Origin: Tessaracoccus rhinocerotis
GTDB taxonomy: Bacteria > Actinomycetota > Actinomycetes > Propionibacteriales > Propionibacteriaceae
Length of the DNA stretch: 64,000 bases
Assembly: GCF_007197885.1 (NCBI RefSeq)
Contig: NZ_VKKG01000006.1
Location: 62,001-126,000, forward strand
Reading direction: 5' to 3'
The notes under the pieces are model-generated. The model worked only from the letters and a program-made list of their open reading frames with translations. It did no database searches and was not told where the DNA came from. Shown here piece after piece: positions 33,980-44,555 of the stretch (position 1 is its first letter; the number at the start of each line of letters is the position of its first letter). A program made the translations under genes and the position numbers.

Positions 33980-34969
33980 ATGAACGCCAACACCCCAACC
34001 TTCCATGACACGGGCACGCTCCCCGAGGTCGACGGCCAGTGGCTGCGGCCCTCGTCGGACCATCCCGCCGAGCCCCGCTGGGGCCACCCCGACGGGTTGC
34101 AGGTGGGCCTGTCGCCGACGCCGGGGCCGCGCGGCCTGCTGCGCCTGTTCACGCCCTACCTCGACCACCCCCGCGAGCGGCTGTTGAACTTCGTCGCCGT
34201 CGAGCCCGTGGTCTCGGGCCAGAGCGCGCGCGGCTTCTCCGAGCTGGAGCCGAGCCAGCTCGACGGGCTCCCCGGCAAGCGGTTCTGGAGCGCCGACTCC
34301 CTGGGCCACGCCGAGCCCAGCGACCCACAGTGGCCCGCGCGCGGCGTCGTCGAGGAGGTCGACGGGGTGGAGCACCTCACGGTGTGGGTGCACTCCGAGC
34401 GGTTCGAGAACGGCGCGGAGGTCTCGGTCAGGGTGCGGTTCCGTGCCGACCGTCCCCACGAGGTCTCGCTCGCGGCCTTCCGGCGGCCCGGCTCCGCCGA
34501 GCTGCAGCACTGCGTCCTCACCGCCACCATGGGCAACTTCGCACGGCTGCGGGAGCTGCACCTGCGGGACCGGGTGGTCACGCCGGCGGAGCTCTGGCCC
34601 GGTTTCGAGCGCACCGACTTCGCCGAGCACGGCCGCTTCGGGGTCGAGGAGCTGCAGCGCAGCCCCGACGGCGGAGTGGTCGTCGCGGCGACCCCCGACG
34701 AGCGCGCACCCCACGAGGCCGTGGCCGCCGAGGGCACGGCCACCCACTGGAGCTACGTCGGGCGCCGGGCCGTGCAGGGCTGGCGGGTCCCGCAGCCCAG
34801 CCCGCAGCTCGAGGTGCTCGTCAACGGCCGCTGGGCGTACTGGGCCAGTGAGTCGCCCATCCCCGGCGGCGTCAGCTACGAGAACTTCGAGATCCTGGAG
34901 CCGTTCACCGAGGGTCAGGAGTTCATCTACTGGGCCGAGCCCATCGACGAGAGGGACTTCACCTGGTGA
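33980..34969 (+). CDS. Uncharacterised soluble protein
   Basis: A 329-aa protein I do not recognise. It has no signal peptide or membrane helix. The sequence looks beta-rich with many aromatic and charged residues (WGHPDGLQVGLSPTPGPRGLLRLFTPY; VEHLTVWVHSERFENGAEVSVRVRFRADRPHEVSLAAF; SYENFEILEPF), which recalls carbohydrate-binding or glycoside-hydrolase-associated beta-sandwich proteins. This is only an impression. The ATG follows GAGGAGGCCGA. It stands alone between the PQ-loop gene and recQ. Confidence 0.7.
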   Translation: MNANTPTFHDTGTLPEVDGQWLRPSSDHPAEPRWGHPDGLQVGLSPTPGPRGLLRLFTPYLDHPRERLLNFVAVEPVVSGQSARGFSELEPSQLDGLPGKRFWSADSLGHAEPSDPQWPARGVVEEVDGVEHLTVWVHSERFENGAEVSVRVRFRADRPHEVSLAAFRRPGSAELQHCVLTATMGNFARLRELHLRDRVVTPAELWPGFERTDFAEHGRFGVEELQRSPDGGVVVAATPDERAPHEAVAAEGTATHWSYVGRRAVQGWRVPQPSPQLEVLVNGRWAYWASESPIPGGVSYENFEILEPFTEGQEFIYWAEPIDERDFTW

Positions 34970-34991
34970 GGCAGTCGTCAGGGCGCTCGCA

Positions 34992-34997
34992 TAGGGT
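34992..34997 (+). promoter_or_regulatory. Leaderless-type -10 box (TAGGGT) for recQ
   Basis: TAGGGT ends 6 nt before the recQ GTG at 35004, with no ribosome binding site between. Confidence 0.6.
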
Positions 34998-35003
34998 GGC
35001 CCC

Positions 35004-36800
<1,797 letters not shown>

Positions 36801-36812
<12 letters not shown>

Positions 36813-36920
36813 GGTGTGACGACGCAGTCGCGATCCACACCACCAGTCCCCCTGAGGTGCGACGACGCAGTCCGCGATCCACACGACCAGTTCCCCTGAG
36901 GTGCGACGACGCAGTCGGCG
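36801..36920 (+). repeat. 43-44-bp tandem repeat overlapping the recQ stop
   Basis: CAGTCCCCCTGAGGTG-type units begin at 36801, 36844 and 36888; the third is partial. Each contains GACGACGCAGTC and the first two contain GCGATCCACAC. The first unit encodes the last residues and the TGA of recQ (36810-36812), and the others are intergenic. Confidence 0.85.
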
Positions 36921-36986
36921 CCTCGAAGGGCCGGTGACAGCCCGGTTCGGGGCGCCAGAGGCCAACCGGTGGGCCTGTCCGCCCGA

Positions 36987-36992
36987 TATCGT
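36987..36992 (+). promoter_or_regulatory. Leaderless-type -10 box (TATCGT) for the DUF2207 gene
   Basis: TATCGT ends 6 nt before GTG 36999. This spacing is used to choose that start over GTG 36969. Confidence 0.6.
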
Positions 36993-36998
36993 CGGGGC

Positions 36999-39476
36999 GT
37001 GCTGACCAGACTCCCCCGCGCCGCCGCAACCGTCCTGGCCGTCATGCTCGCAGTCCTGGCGGTGCCTGCCCTGGCGCCGCGGGAGGCCAATGCGGCCACC
37101 GACACCGTCCGCAACCTCGACGTCACCTTCGACGTCCGCGCCGACGGCTCGGTGGACGTGCGCTACCTGCTGGAATGGGACTTCGGCGAGAAGGGTCGCC
37201 GCGGCATCGAGTTCGGGATCGCCACGCGGGAGTCCTGGGAGCAGGACCGCTCCAAGGACGTCGTCTACGAGGTCAGCGACATCGAGGTCTCCTCACCCAG
37301 CGGCGCACCGGCCATGTGGGAGGAGAACGTACGGGAGTCCGGCTCGGACGGCCAGATCATGCTGCGGATCGGCGACCCGGACCAGGCCCTCGACACCGAC
37401 ACCGCCACCTACGAGATCTCCTACACCGTCGTCGGCGCCCTCCGGACGTTCGACGGCGTGCCGCAGCTGAACTGGGACGTCACGAGCCGGGACTACCCGG
37501 GGATCGAGGAGTTCACGGTGACCGTCACCGCCCCCGACGGGGTGGACCGGGCCCGGTGCCTCACCGGCGACGAGGAGTGCGGCCAGGACGTCTCGGGAGG
37601 CGTCGCGGTACTGACCGGCGGCGACGTCGAACCGCGGGACACGATCACCGCCATCGCCGACTTCCCGGCCGGGTCCGTGGCCAACGCCGAGCCGAAGCTG
37701 GAGGACCGGCGCCTCGTCGTCCCCGAACTTGTCCAGCAGGACAGCAGCTTCACGGTCGACGCCACCGGCGCCACCGACGTCGAACACACCCTCGTCTACG
37801 CGCTGCCGCAGGACGCGGTCCGGGAGGAGTTCGACCTGCGCCTGCCCACTCGGTTCCCGGTCTCCAGCCGCGAGGACCGCGTGTGGCGGATCACCGACCT
37901 GCAGGCCACCAACGAGCTGGGGGCGCCCTTCGAGATCGAGACCCGGATCCCGGTCGAGGGCGAGAGCGAGGAGGCGCTGCTGGTGGAGGTGCACGCACCG
38001 GTGGCGCCGCCCACCGCCACCGTCGTGGTCAGCTACCGCGTGGAGGGCGCCGTCGACTCGAGGGGTGGCACCGCCCACTTCCGGCTCCCGTTGAACGCCG
38101 CCAGCCGCAGCAGCGACGTCGAGAGCAGCTTCACGTGGCGGTTCCCCGCCGACGTGACCGCCGCCGACTGCGTCCGCCTGGGACTGGACGGCGAGGACAG
38201 GCGGCGGGGCTGCAACGAGGACGAGGAGCTGTCGATCGACGGCGGCACCGTCACCCTCGAAAGCCCCACCGGGAACAGCAACACCTCGCTGATGCGGTTC
38301 GAGGTGACCCTTCCGGCCGATGCCGTGGGCGGCGCCACCGCGATCATCGAACCGAGCCGCGACCGCGCCCGACAGGTGCTGGCCATCAGCTCCACAGCCG
38401 CCGGGATCGGGGGTCTGGGCGCGATGCTGCTGGCAGGCTTCCTCCTCCGCCGCAGGGCCGGACGCCCTCGGGACCAGCGCTACGCCGACGTCGCGCCGGG
38501 CCTCACGGATCCCGGGGGCCGCGTGGTGAAGGTCACCGGTCAGCCGCAGGTGGCAGTGCAGTTCGAGCCCCCGGAGGTCGACGTCGCCACCGCCGGCCTG
38601 TTCCTGGACCGGGAGTTCAAGGGCACCCACACGGCAGCAGTTCTGACCCGAATGGCGGTGAATGGTGCGGTGTCCCTCAAGTCCTCGCCCCTGGCCGTGG
38701 AACTGGCCGACTCCGATGCGCTGCAGACAGAGCTGGAACTGGACCTGGCCGCGAAGCTCGATGAGTACGCCGACGACGAGGCCCCGTTTGCCCGCAACGT
38801 GTGGCGGCTCAACCAGGTGGTGGACTCCCACCAACTCTCGGTGGTCCGGGACCGGCGCTACTTCCAGTCGTCCGTCACCAACTCCGCCACAGCCGTCCGA
38901 GGCATGGCCATCCTGCTGCTCGGCATCACCTTGCCGGTGGCCGCCGTCCTGCTGGCCGTCTTCCTGGACAATTGGATCGTCCGCGCCGGTTTCATCGGGC
39001 TGGGCCTCGGCAGCGTCGTGGCGGCCGTGCTGGTCAGCTCGGCGAAGCCGGTCCGCTCCCTGGGTGCCACTGGTTCCGCTCTGCTGGACCAGGTCCGCGG
39101 GTTCCGCCAGTACCTCGCCACGGCGGAGGCCGACCAGCTCGACTACGAGGCCGGCCAGGACATCTACTCGCGGCACCTGCCCTGGGCGGTGCTGTTCGGG
39201 CTGACCGAGCGCTGGACGCGCGTCTGCCGGGAGCTCGCCTCGGCCGGCCGCATCGCCCCGCTCGAGACCGCATTCACCCCCGACTTCTCCCCCGGCGTGT
39301 TCGCGAGCAACGTGCGAGCGCTCGCCGACACGGCGAATGTGGCCTCGGTCACCGACCCATCCACCCGCTCCAGCGGCAGTTGGTCCAGCAGCGGCGGTTC
39401 CGGCGGGTCGTCGGGTTTCTCGAGCAGCAGCTTCGGCGGGGGCGGCGGTGGCGGTACCAGCGCCGGGAGTTGGTGA
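36999..39476 (+). CDS. DUF2207-family membrane protein
   Basis: An 825-aa envelope protein. A signal peptide (RLPRAAATVLAVMLAVLAVPALA, cleavage near EANA-AT) is followed by a large extracytoplasmic DUF2207 region, a helix at ~residues 460-485 (GIGGLGAMLLAGFLLRRR), a cytoplasmic part, two more helices at ~640-680 and a Gly/Ser-rich tail ending in FGGGGGGGTSAGSW. That Gly-rich tail is usual in DUF2207 proteins, whose role is unknown. GTG 36999 is supported by the -10 spacing and by a good signal peptide. It lies 23 nt before the NYN gene. Confidence 0.85.
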   Translation: MLTRLPRAAATVLAVMLAVLAVPALAPREANAATDTVRNLDVTFDVRADGSVDVRYLLEWDFGEKGRRGIEFGIATRESWEQDRSKDVVYEVSDIEVSSPSGAPAMWEENVRESGSDGQIMLRIGDPDQALDTDTATYEISYTVVGALRTFDGVPQLNWDVTSRDYPGIEEFTVTVTAPDGVDRARCLTGDEECGQDVSGGVAVLTGGDVEPRDTITAIADFPAGSVANAEPKLEDRRLVVPELVQQDSSFTVDATGATDVEHTLVYALPQDAVREEFDLRLPTRFPVSSREDRVWRITDLQATNELGAPFEIETRIPVEGESEEALLVEVHAPVAPPTATVVVSYRVEGAVDSRGGTAHFRLPLNAASRSSDVESSFTWRFPADVTAADCVRLGLDGEDRRRGCNEDEELSIDGGTVTLESPTGNSNTSLMRFEVTLPADAVGGATAIIEPSRDRARQVLAISSTAAGIGGLGAMLLAGFLLRRRAGRPRDQRYADVAPGLTDPGGRVVKVTGQPQVAVQFEPPEVDVATAGLFLDREFKGTHTAAVLTRMAVNGAVSLKSSPLAVELADSDALQTELELDLAAKLDEYADDEAPFARNVWRLNQVVDSHQLSVVRDRRYFQSSVTNSATAVRGMAILLLGITLPVAAVLLAVFLDNWIVRAGFIGLGLGSVVAAVLVSSAKPVRSLGATGSALLDQVRGFRQYLATAEADQLDYEAGQDIYSRHLPWAVLFGLTERWTRVCRELASAGRIAPLETAFTPDFSPGVFASNVRALADTANVASVTDPSTRSSGSWSSSGGSGGSSGFSSSSFGGGGGGGTSAGSW

Positions 39477-39487
39477 CCACCGCGAAC

Positions 39488-39493
39488 TATGGT
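39488..39493 (+). promoter_or_regulatory. Leaderless-type -10 box (TATGGT) for the NYN gene
   Basis: TATGGT ends 6 nt before GTG 39500, so the NYN gene has its own promoter despite the short gap to the DUF2207 gene. Confidence 0.55.
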
Positions 39494-39499
39494 GGTGGC

Positions 39500-40300
39500 G
39501 TGAGCACCGACACCAGCAGTTCCAGCACCCGTATCGCTGTCCTGATCGACTCGGACAACGTCTCTCCCAAACACGCGGGCGCGGTGCTGGAGGAACTGGC
39601 CAGCTACGGGGTCCCGACCGTCAAGCGGGCCTACGGGGACTGGACCACGAACAACCTGACCGGCTGGAAGGGCGAGTTGCTGCGCCACGCCATCCAGCCC
39701 ATCCAGCAGTTCTCCAACACCGTCGGCAAGAACTCGACGGACTCGGCCCTCATCATCGACGCGATGGACCTGCTCTGGCAGGGCAACGTCGATGCGTTCG
39801 CGCTCGTGTCGTCGGACTCGGACTTCACCCGCCTCGCCACGCGCCTGCGCGAGTCCGGGAAGCGCGTGTTCGGGTTGGGGCGCAAGGGGACGCCCGAGTC
39901 GTTGCGCCGCGCCGTTGACCAGTTCATCTTCCTCGAGGTCCTGGAGCAGCAGGAGCAGCAGGCGCCGCCTGCGGTGGAGCCGCTCGCGGCAACTCCGGAT
40001 CCCGCCACGGGCATCAACCTCGAGAGCGCCCTCACCAAGGCGGTCAACGCGACCTCCGGCGACGACGGATGGAGCCTGCTGAGCCAGGTGGGGCAGCACG
40101 TCAACCGGACCCACGCAGACTTCGACCACCGCGACCACGGGCACGCCAAGCTGAGCTCCCTGATCAAGGCCCAGCCCTATCTTGAGACGAAGTCGCTGGG
40201 CGGGAGCCTGCGGGTCCGCCTGAAGCAGGGCAGGAAGGTCGCCGCCACCGCGTCCCAGGGTCGCAGCGGTGGGGCCAAGAAGGCGCTGGCCCCGAAATGA
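39500..40300 (+). CDS. NYN-domain (LabA/DUF88) putative RNase with OST-HTH domain
   Basis: A 266-aa protein. Residues ~10-150 form a PIN-like NYN domain with acidic metal-binding residues in AVLIDSDNVS, STDSALIIDAMDLLW and ALVSSDSDFTRLATRL. Residues ~180-250 form an OST-HTH/LOTUS domain (LLSQVGQHVNRTHADFDHRDHGHAKLSSLI) that binds RNA in other proteins. The pairing suggests an RNA-cleaving or RNA-processing enzyme; the target is unknown. Its TGA overlaps the treZ ATG (ATGA), so it is translationally coupled to a trehalose gene with no obvious link to RNA. Confidence 0.87.
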   Translation: MSTDTSSSSTRIAVLIDSDNVSPKHAGAVLEELASYGVPTVKRAYGDWTTNNLTGWKGELLRHAIQPIQQFSNTVGKNSTDSALIIDAMDLLWQGNVDAFALVSSDSDFTRLATRLRESGKRVFGLGRKGTPESLRRAVDQFIFLEVLEQQEQQAPPAVEPLAATPDPATGINLESALTKAVNATSGDDGWSLLSQVGQHVNRTHADFDHRDHGHAKLSSLIKAQPYLETKSLGGSLRVRLKQGRKVAATASQGRSGGAKKALAPK

Positions 40301-42069
40301 TCGACCGTCCGCAGGGTTTTGAACCGACGTCCGGCACGGCGGTGTGGGCTCCGCGGGCCTCCCTGGTGGAGGTCGTCCTGGAGGGCACGCGCCTGCCCAT
40401 GCACCGGACCGAGCGGCGCGGCTGGTGGGGGCTCGACCGCCCGCTCGGGCCGGGCACACGGTACGCCTTCAGCGTCGACGGCGGCCCTCCCCTGCCCGAC
40501 CCCCGCGGTCTCGCCCACCCCGACGGCGTGCACGGTCCCAGCGCCGTCGTCGACCCCGCGCTGTTCACCCGCCGCCCCGACTGGGCGGGCAAGGACGTCC
40601 GCGGCGGCGTCGGATACGAGTTGCACGTCGGCACCTTCACCGACGGCGGCACGTTCGACTCCGCCGTCGAGCGGCTCGCTCACCTGGCCGAGCTCGGCGT
40701 CGACTACGTCGAGGTGATGCCGGTGGCGCCCTTCCCGGGCGAGCGGGGCTGGGGCTACGACGGCGTCGGCCTCTACGGCGTCCACCGCGCCTACGGCGGC
40801 CCGGAGGCGTTCGTCCGGTTCATCGACGCCGCCCACGCCGTCGGGATCGGCGTGGTGCTCGACGTGGTGCACAACCACCTGGGTCCGGAGGGGAACTACC
40901 TGTCCCAGTTCGGCCCCTACTTCACGCCTCGCCACCACACCCCGTGGGGCGACGGGCTGAACCTGGACGACGAGGACTGCGAGGAGGTGCGCGCGTTCCT
41001 GCTGGGCGCAGCCCGGCTCTGGCTGGTCGACTACCGGCTCGACGGTCTGCGGCTGGACGCCGTGCACGCCCTGGTGGACGACTCGCCCCGGCACTTCCTG
41101 GCAGAACTGGCCGACGCCGTCGCCGGCTGGGAGGCCGAGGCCGGCAGGCCGCTGAGACTGATCGCGGAGTCGGACCTGAACCGCTCCGAGATGGTCTCCC
41201 CCACCGGGTCGGTCCCCGGTGCCCGCGGGATGGACGCCCAGTGGGCCGACGACGTCCACCACGCCCTGCACAGCTTCCTGACGGGCGAGACGCAGGGCTA
41301 CTACGTCGACTTCGGTTCCGCCGAGGTGCTCGAGAAGGCCCTGACGAGGGTGTTCGTCCACGACGGCGGGTTCTCGACGTTCCGGGGCAAGGACTGGGGT
41401 GCGCCTCTGGATCCGGGCTCGGACCTGTACGACGGCCACTCCTTCGTGACGTTCCTGCAGAACCACGACCAGGTGGGCAACCGCGCCACCGGCGACCGCA
41501 TCAGCCGGACAGTGGCGCCCGGCGCGCAGGCTGCCGGGGCGGCGCTCTACCTGCTCTCGGCGTTCGCGCCGATGGTGTTCATGGGCGAGGAGTGGGCGGC
41601 CTCGACGCCGTTCCCCTACTTCTCCCACCTGGGTCCGGAGCTCGGCCCGAAGGTGACCGAGGGCCGACGGCGCGAGTTCGCCGACGTGGGCTGGGCCGAC
41701 GAGACGCCCGATCCGCAATCGGCCGAGACCTTCCGCAGCGCCGTGCTGCTCTGGGACGAGCGCGACGAGGCCGCGCACGCCCGGATGTTGTCCTGGTACC
41801 GGGAGTTGATCGCGATCCGGCACGCCCGACCCGACGTGCTCGATCCCTCGCTGGGCAGCACGCAGGTGCAGGTGCTCGACGACGACACCCTGGTGATGCG
41901 GCGGGGACAGGTGACCGTCGCGGTCACGCGCGCCTCCTCCGCAGTCGAGGTGGATCTGGGCGCCGCCACGGAGGTCCTGGCCTCGTGGGACGACCCGCGC
42001 GAGCTCGCCCCCGGCCGCTTCCTCCTCCCCGGCCCGGGCGCCCTGATCGCCCACCGGCCGACCGCCTAG
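40297..42069 (+). CDS. treZ: Maltooligosyl trehalose trehalohydrolase
   Basis: A 590-aa GH13 enzyme that releases trehalose from the maltooligosyl trehalose made by TreY. It has an N-terminal CBM48-like/E-set domain (~1-100) followed by the catalytic barrel with VLDVVHNHLGPEGNY, GLRLDAVHAL, LIAESDLNR and FLQNHDQVGNR, and the FMGEEWAASTPF segment typical of TreZ. It overlaps the NYN gene by 4 nt instead of being next to treY, and no treX is in the window. The stop is followed by the tandem-repeat block at 42090-42299. Confidence 0.93.
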   Translation: MIDRPQGFEPTSGTAVWAPRASLVEVVLEGTRLPMHRTERRGWWGLDRPLGPGTRYAFSVDGGPPLPDPRGLAHPDGVHGPSAVVDPALFTRRPDWAGKDVRGGVGYELHVGTFTDGGTFDSAVERLAHLAELGVDYVEVMPVAPFPGERGWGYDGVGLYGVHRAYGGPEAFVRFIDAAHAVGIGVVLDVVHNHLGPEGNYLSQFGPYFTPRHHTPWGDGLNLDDEDCEEVRAFLLGAARLWLVDYRLDGLRLDAVHALVDDSPRHFLAELADAVAGWEAEAGRPLRLIAESDLNRSEMVSPTGSVPGARGMDAQWADDVHHALHSFLTGETQGYYVDFGSAEVLEKALTRVFVHDGGFSTFRGKDWGAPLDPGSDLYDGHSFVTFLQNHDQVGNRATGDRISRTVAPGAQAAGAALYLLSAFAPMVFMGEEWAASTPFPYFSHLGPELGPKVTEGRRREFADVGWADETPDPQSAETFRSAVLLWDERDEAAHARMLSWYRELIAIRHARPDVLDPSLGSTQVQVLDDDTLVMRRGQVTVAVTRASSAVEVDLGAATEVLASWDDPRELAPGRFLLPGPGALIAHRPTA

Positions 42070-42089
42070 GACCCGCCCCCATCCCGTAG

Positions 42090-42299
42090 GTCGAGTAGGG
42101 CGCCCCGCGCCCGTGTCGAGACCACCGCTGATCGAGTAGGGCGCCCCGCGCTCCACTCCGCTGACCGAGTAGGGCGCCCCGCGCTCCACTCCGCTGACCG
42201 AGTAGGGCGCCCCGCGCTCCACTCCGCTGACCGAGTAGGGCGCCCCGCGCTCCACTCCGCTGATCGAGTAGGGCGCCCCGCGCCCGTGTCGAGATCCAC
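42090..42299 (+). repeat. Tandem repeat block after treZ (33-bp units with longer end units)
   Basis: Units start at 42090, 42130, 42163, 42196, 42229 and 42262; the middle four have an exact 33-bp period. The core is GA(T/C)CGAGTAGGGCGCCCCGCGC. Middle units continue with TCCACTCCGCT, and the end units with CCGTGTCGAGA. The same end-type unit occurs inside treY at 32519. Confidence 0.93.
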
Positions 42300-42626
42300 C
42301 CCTGCCGCACAGCGCCGAAGCGACTTTTGAAACCAGTCCACCGCCCACACTCCGATACACACCTGTTTCCACAAGTTGCACACAGTTTCCGAGCGGTAGC
42401 ACCCCACTCATCCCCGGTTATCAACAGTTGTTCACAACCTTGGGGAAAGGTCACGGTTTCAAAAGCGGTTCATCGGGGGCACCTGCAGGTTTCACGCGTG
42501 AAATCCGACCCACCGGAGATTCCACATGCAGCGCCAAGGTGTGCTACCGATTTCGGGTGTGACCGAGCACACGAGGAACCGCCAGAGCAGTAATCCACAA
42601 CCCGGGGCGGGTTATCCACAGTTGGT
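42300..42626. other. Gene-free, lower-GC region with DnaA-box-like cluster
   Basis: No convincing gene is seen. Five 9-mers in the same direction resemble DnaA boxes: GTTTCCACA 42365-42373, TTATCAACA 42418-42426, TTGTTCACA 42428-42436, TAATCCACA 42591-42599 and a perfect TTATCCACA 42612-42620. An 11-bp inverted repeat (CTTTTGAAACC 42324-42334, GGTTTCAAAAG 42455-42465) flanks three of them, and TTTCACGCGTGAAA (42490-42503) is a perfect palindrome. It may be a DnaA-binding locus; oriC itself is unlikely as dnaA and dnaN are not here. Confidence 0.6.
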
Positions 42627-43649
42627 TTAACGGTTGCTCTCAGGAAGTTCAGGAGAGCTGGAACCGTCGTCAACGGTGGTTTCGCCCGACCCGTGTGTGG
42701 CGTTGGCAATATCGTCGGACGCGTGGTCCTCAGTTTCGGCGGAGTTGTCCTCCACCGGGGCGTCCACACCGTCCCCCTCAGCCTCGCCGTGCCCGTCGAC
42801 CGCATCGTCGCTGCCACCGACCTCGACGTCGCTGATCGCCTGGGTGCGGGCCCAGGTCCAGATGATCAGTCCGGCCACGACCATGGGGATGGAGAGCCAC
42901 TGCCCCATGCTGAAGCCCATGGACAGCAGGCCCAGGTACGCGTCGGGTTCGCGCCAGAACTCCCCGATGAACCGGAAGACGCCGTAGCCGATCAGGAAGG
43001 CCCCGGCCACCTGGCCGCGATAGCGTGGCTTGCGCGCATACAGCCACAGCAGGACGAACAGCAGCAGGCCCTCGAGGAGTGCCTGGTAGAGCTGCGAGGG
43101 ATGGCGGGGGACGTCCCCGCCAGTGGGGAAGATCATGGCCCAGGGCAGGTCTGCCGAGGCCTCGCGCCCCCAGAGCTCGCCGTTGATGAAGTTCCCGATC
43201 CGGCCGGCCATCAGCCCGAAGGGCACGGCGGGCACCAGGAAGTCGCCCACCTGCAGGAAGGGACGCTTCTTGATGAACGCGTGCACTGCGATGCCGACGA
43301 TCACCCCGATCGCCCCGCCGTGGAAGCTCATGCCGCCGTCCCACAGCTTGATCACGTCGAGCGGGTTGGCCAGGTAGAAGCCGGGCTTGTAGAACAGGAC
43401 GTACCCCAGCCGGCCTCCGACGATGACTCCGGCGATGGCGTAGAGGAGGAGGTCCTCGATGTCTGCGGGCGACCACTTGTCCGGCTTGGTGATCGAGCGG
43501 TACGGCTCGTGCTTCAGGCGGCGCCGCAGCAGGAAGTAGGCGACGACGAACCCGATCAGGTACATGATCGCGTACCAGTGGATCTTCAGTCCGAAGATGT
43601 TGATCGCGACGGGGTCGATGTCCGGGAACGTGAGCACAAGGGGCGCCAT
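42627..43649 (-). CDS. lgt: Prolipoprotein diacylglyceryl transferase
   Basis: A 340-aa integral membrane enzyme that adds diacylglycerol from phosphatidylglycerol to the lipobox Cys of prolipoproteins. The Lgt signature [14 protein letters not shown] is present, as are [10 protein letters not shown] and the final [11 protein letters not shown]. About seven helices are followed by a ~75-residue acidic, disordered C-terminal tail, longer than in most Lgt proteins. ATG 43649 ([13 protein letters not shown]) is preferred over a longer reading that lacks helices and conservation. The gene ends at the gene-free region. Confidence 0.93.
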   Translation of the reverse strand: MAPLVLTFPDIDPVAINIFGLKIHWYAIMYLIGFVVAYFLLRRRLKHEPYRSITKPDKWSPADIEDLLLYAIAGVIVGGRLGYVLFYKPGFYLANPLDVIKLWDGGMSFHGGAIGVIVGIAVHAFIKKRPFLQVGDFLVPAVPFGLMAGRIGNFINGELWGREASADLPWAMIFPTGGDVPRHPSQLYQALLEGLLLFVLLWLYARKPRYRGQVAGAFLIGYGVFRFIGEFWREPDAYLGLLSMGFSMGQWLSIPMVVAGLIIWTWARTQAISDVEVGGSDDAVDGHGEAEGDGVDAPVEDNSAETEDHASDDIANATHGSGETTVDDGSSSPELPESNR

Positions 43650-43805
43650 GTACCCAAGCTTGTCACAGGCTCGGTGGCCGAGGCAGCCGGCTTCTGGCGC
43701 GGTGGGCGGGCCCAACCCAACGGAGGGACGCCCACGAAGGCTGACCAGCCGTTGCGATTTCACGGATGCTGAGGGCCCCCGGTATGCTGGTCGGGCTGTC
43801 GATCC

Positions 43806-43878
43806 GGGGCATTAACTCAATTGGTAGAGTGCCACCTTTGCAAGGTGGAAGTTAGGGGTTCGAGTCCCCTATGCTCCA
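43806..43878 (+). tRNA. tRNA-Ala (anticodon TGC)
   Basis: The 73-nt cloverleaf has an acceptor stem GGGGCAT/ATGCTCC (one G-U pair), an anticodon stem CCACC/GGTGG around the loop TTTGCAA with anticodon TGC, and a T arm containing GGTTCGAGTCC. The 3' CCA is not encoded. TATGCT at 43783-43788 is a plausible -10 box. Confidence 0.96.
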
Positions 43879-44081
43879 CTCCGCATCGTCCTCGTCCGAG
43901 CGTCGCCTCAGGTTCATCGTGGAGCAACTGACGTCCAACACGCACCTCCTCTCCGCACTGCCGAGTCGCTTTCTGGCCTGATCCTCCCGAAATCACAGTT
44001 CGTGTCGCCGCTGACAACTACCATCGCAATACCACTGCGCCCCCCAGGGCCCAAGTGACGATCGCACCGCCAGGAGGATCG

Positions 44082-44555
44082 ATGACGATTGGTGAGCACC
44101 GGAGCACCACGCGCCGGGGTGGCAGTTCATTGGGGGGCGCCGTGATGCTCCTGATCGGGCTCCTGGCCGGAATCGCGCTGGCCGCGGCGGCCGGCGTCGT
44201 CCTCCTCGGCATCGGGTGGGCGACCCCGATGAAGGCACAGCCGGTCATCGGCGCCAGCCCCAGCCCGTCGCCGACGCCGACGGCGGGTGGCTCGACCCAG
44301 GAACCGGGTGAGGTGTCCGAGGCGTGCGTGCGATCGGCGGAGTACAACCTCGTGGTCGACGAGGCAGTGGAGGAGCTCGCCCGGGGTGCCGAGTCCCAGG
44401 ACGCCCTCGCACTGCAGGAGACCCTCGACCGACTCCAGGACGCCCGTGAGACTGCTGCCGGCGCGGCCGAGGAGTGCCTCGCCCAGGCCGGGGAGGATCC
44501 CGGAACCGAACAGTCCGCCACCGCGGAGCCCAGCCCGAGCGCCACGTCGTCATGA
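44082..44555 (+). CDS. Single-pass membrane protein of unknown function
   Basis: A 157-aa protein with a basic N terminus, one long hydrophobic helix (~residues 18-45, GGAVMLLIGLLAGIALAAAAGVVLLGIGW), a Pro/Ser/Thr-rich linker and an acidic, helical extracytoplasmic part with two cysteines (EACVRSAEYN; EECLAQ) that could form a disulfide. The ATG follows AGGAGG by 5 nt. Its stop overlaps the ATG of the MMPL gene (ATGA), so it is probably an accessory protein of that transporter. Family not recognised. Confidence 0.7.
   Translation: MTIGEHRSTTRRGGSSLGGAVMLLIGLLAGIALAAAAGVVLLGIGWATPMKAQPVIGASPSPSPTPTAGGSTQEPGEVSEACVRSAEYNLVVDEAVEELARGAESQDALALQETLDRLQDARETAAGAAEECLAQAGEDPGTEQSATAEPSPSATSS

Noticed and set aside
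42090-42299. CRISPR-like array
   Set aside because: The units are contiguous tandem copies with no unique spacers and no cas genes are nearby.
42327-42593. 88-codon plus-strand ORF in the gene-free region
   Set aside because: His/Pro/Cys-rich with no family and no good ribosome site, and it covers the inverted repeat and palindromes; probably chance.
42300-42626. Chromosomal oriC
   Set aside because: DnaA-box-like sites are present but dnaA, dnaN and an AT-rich unwinding element are not; a DnaA-binding locus is the more modest reading.
43650-43763. N-terminal extension of Lgt from 43763
   Set aside because: The extra 38 residues are not Lgt-like; ATG 43649 starts with a typical Lgt N terminus.
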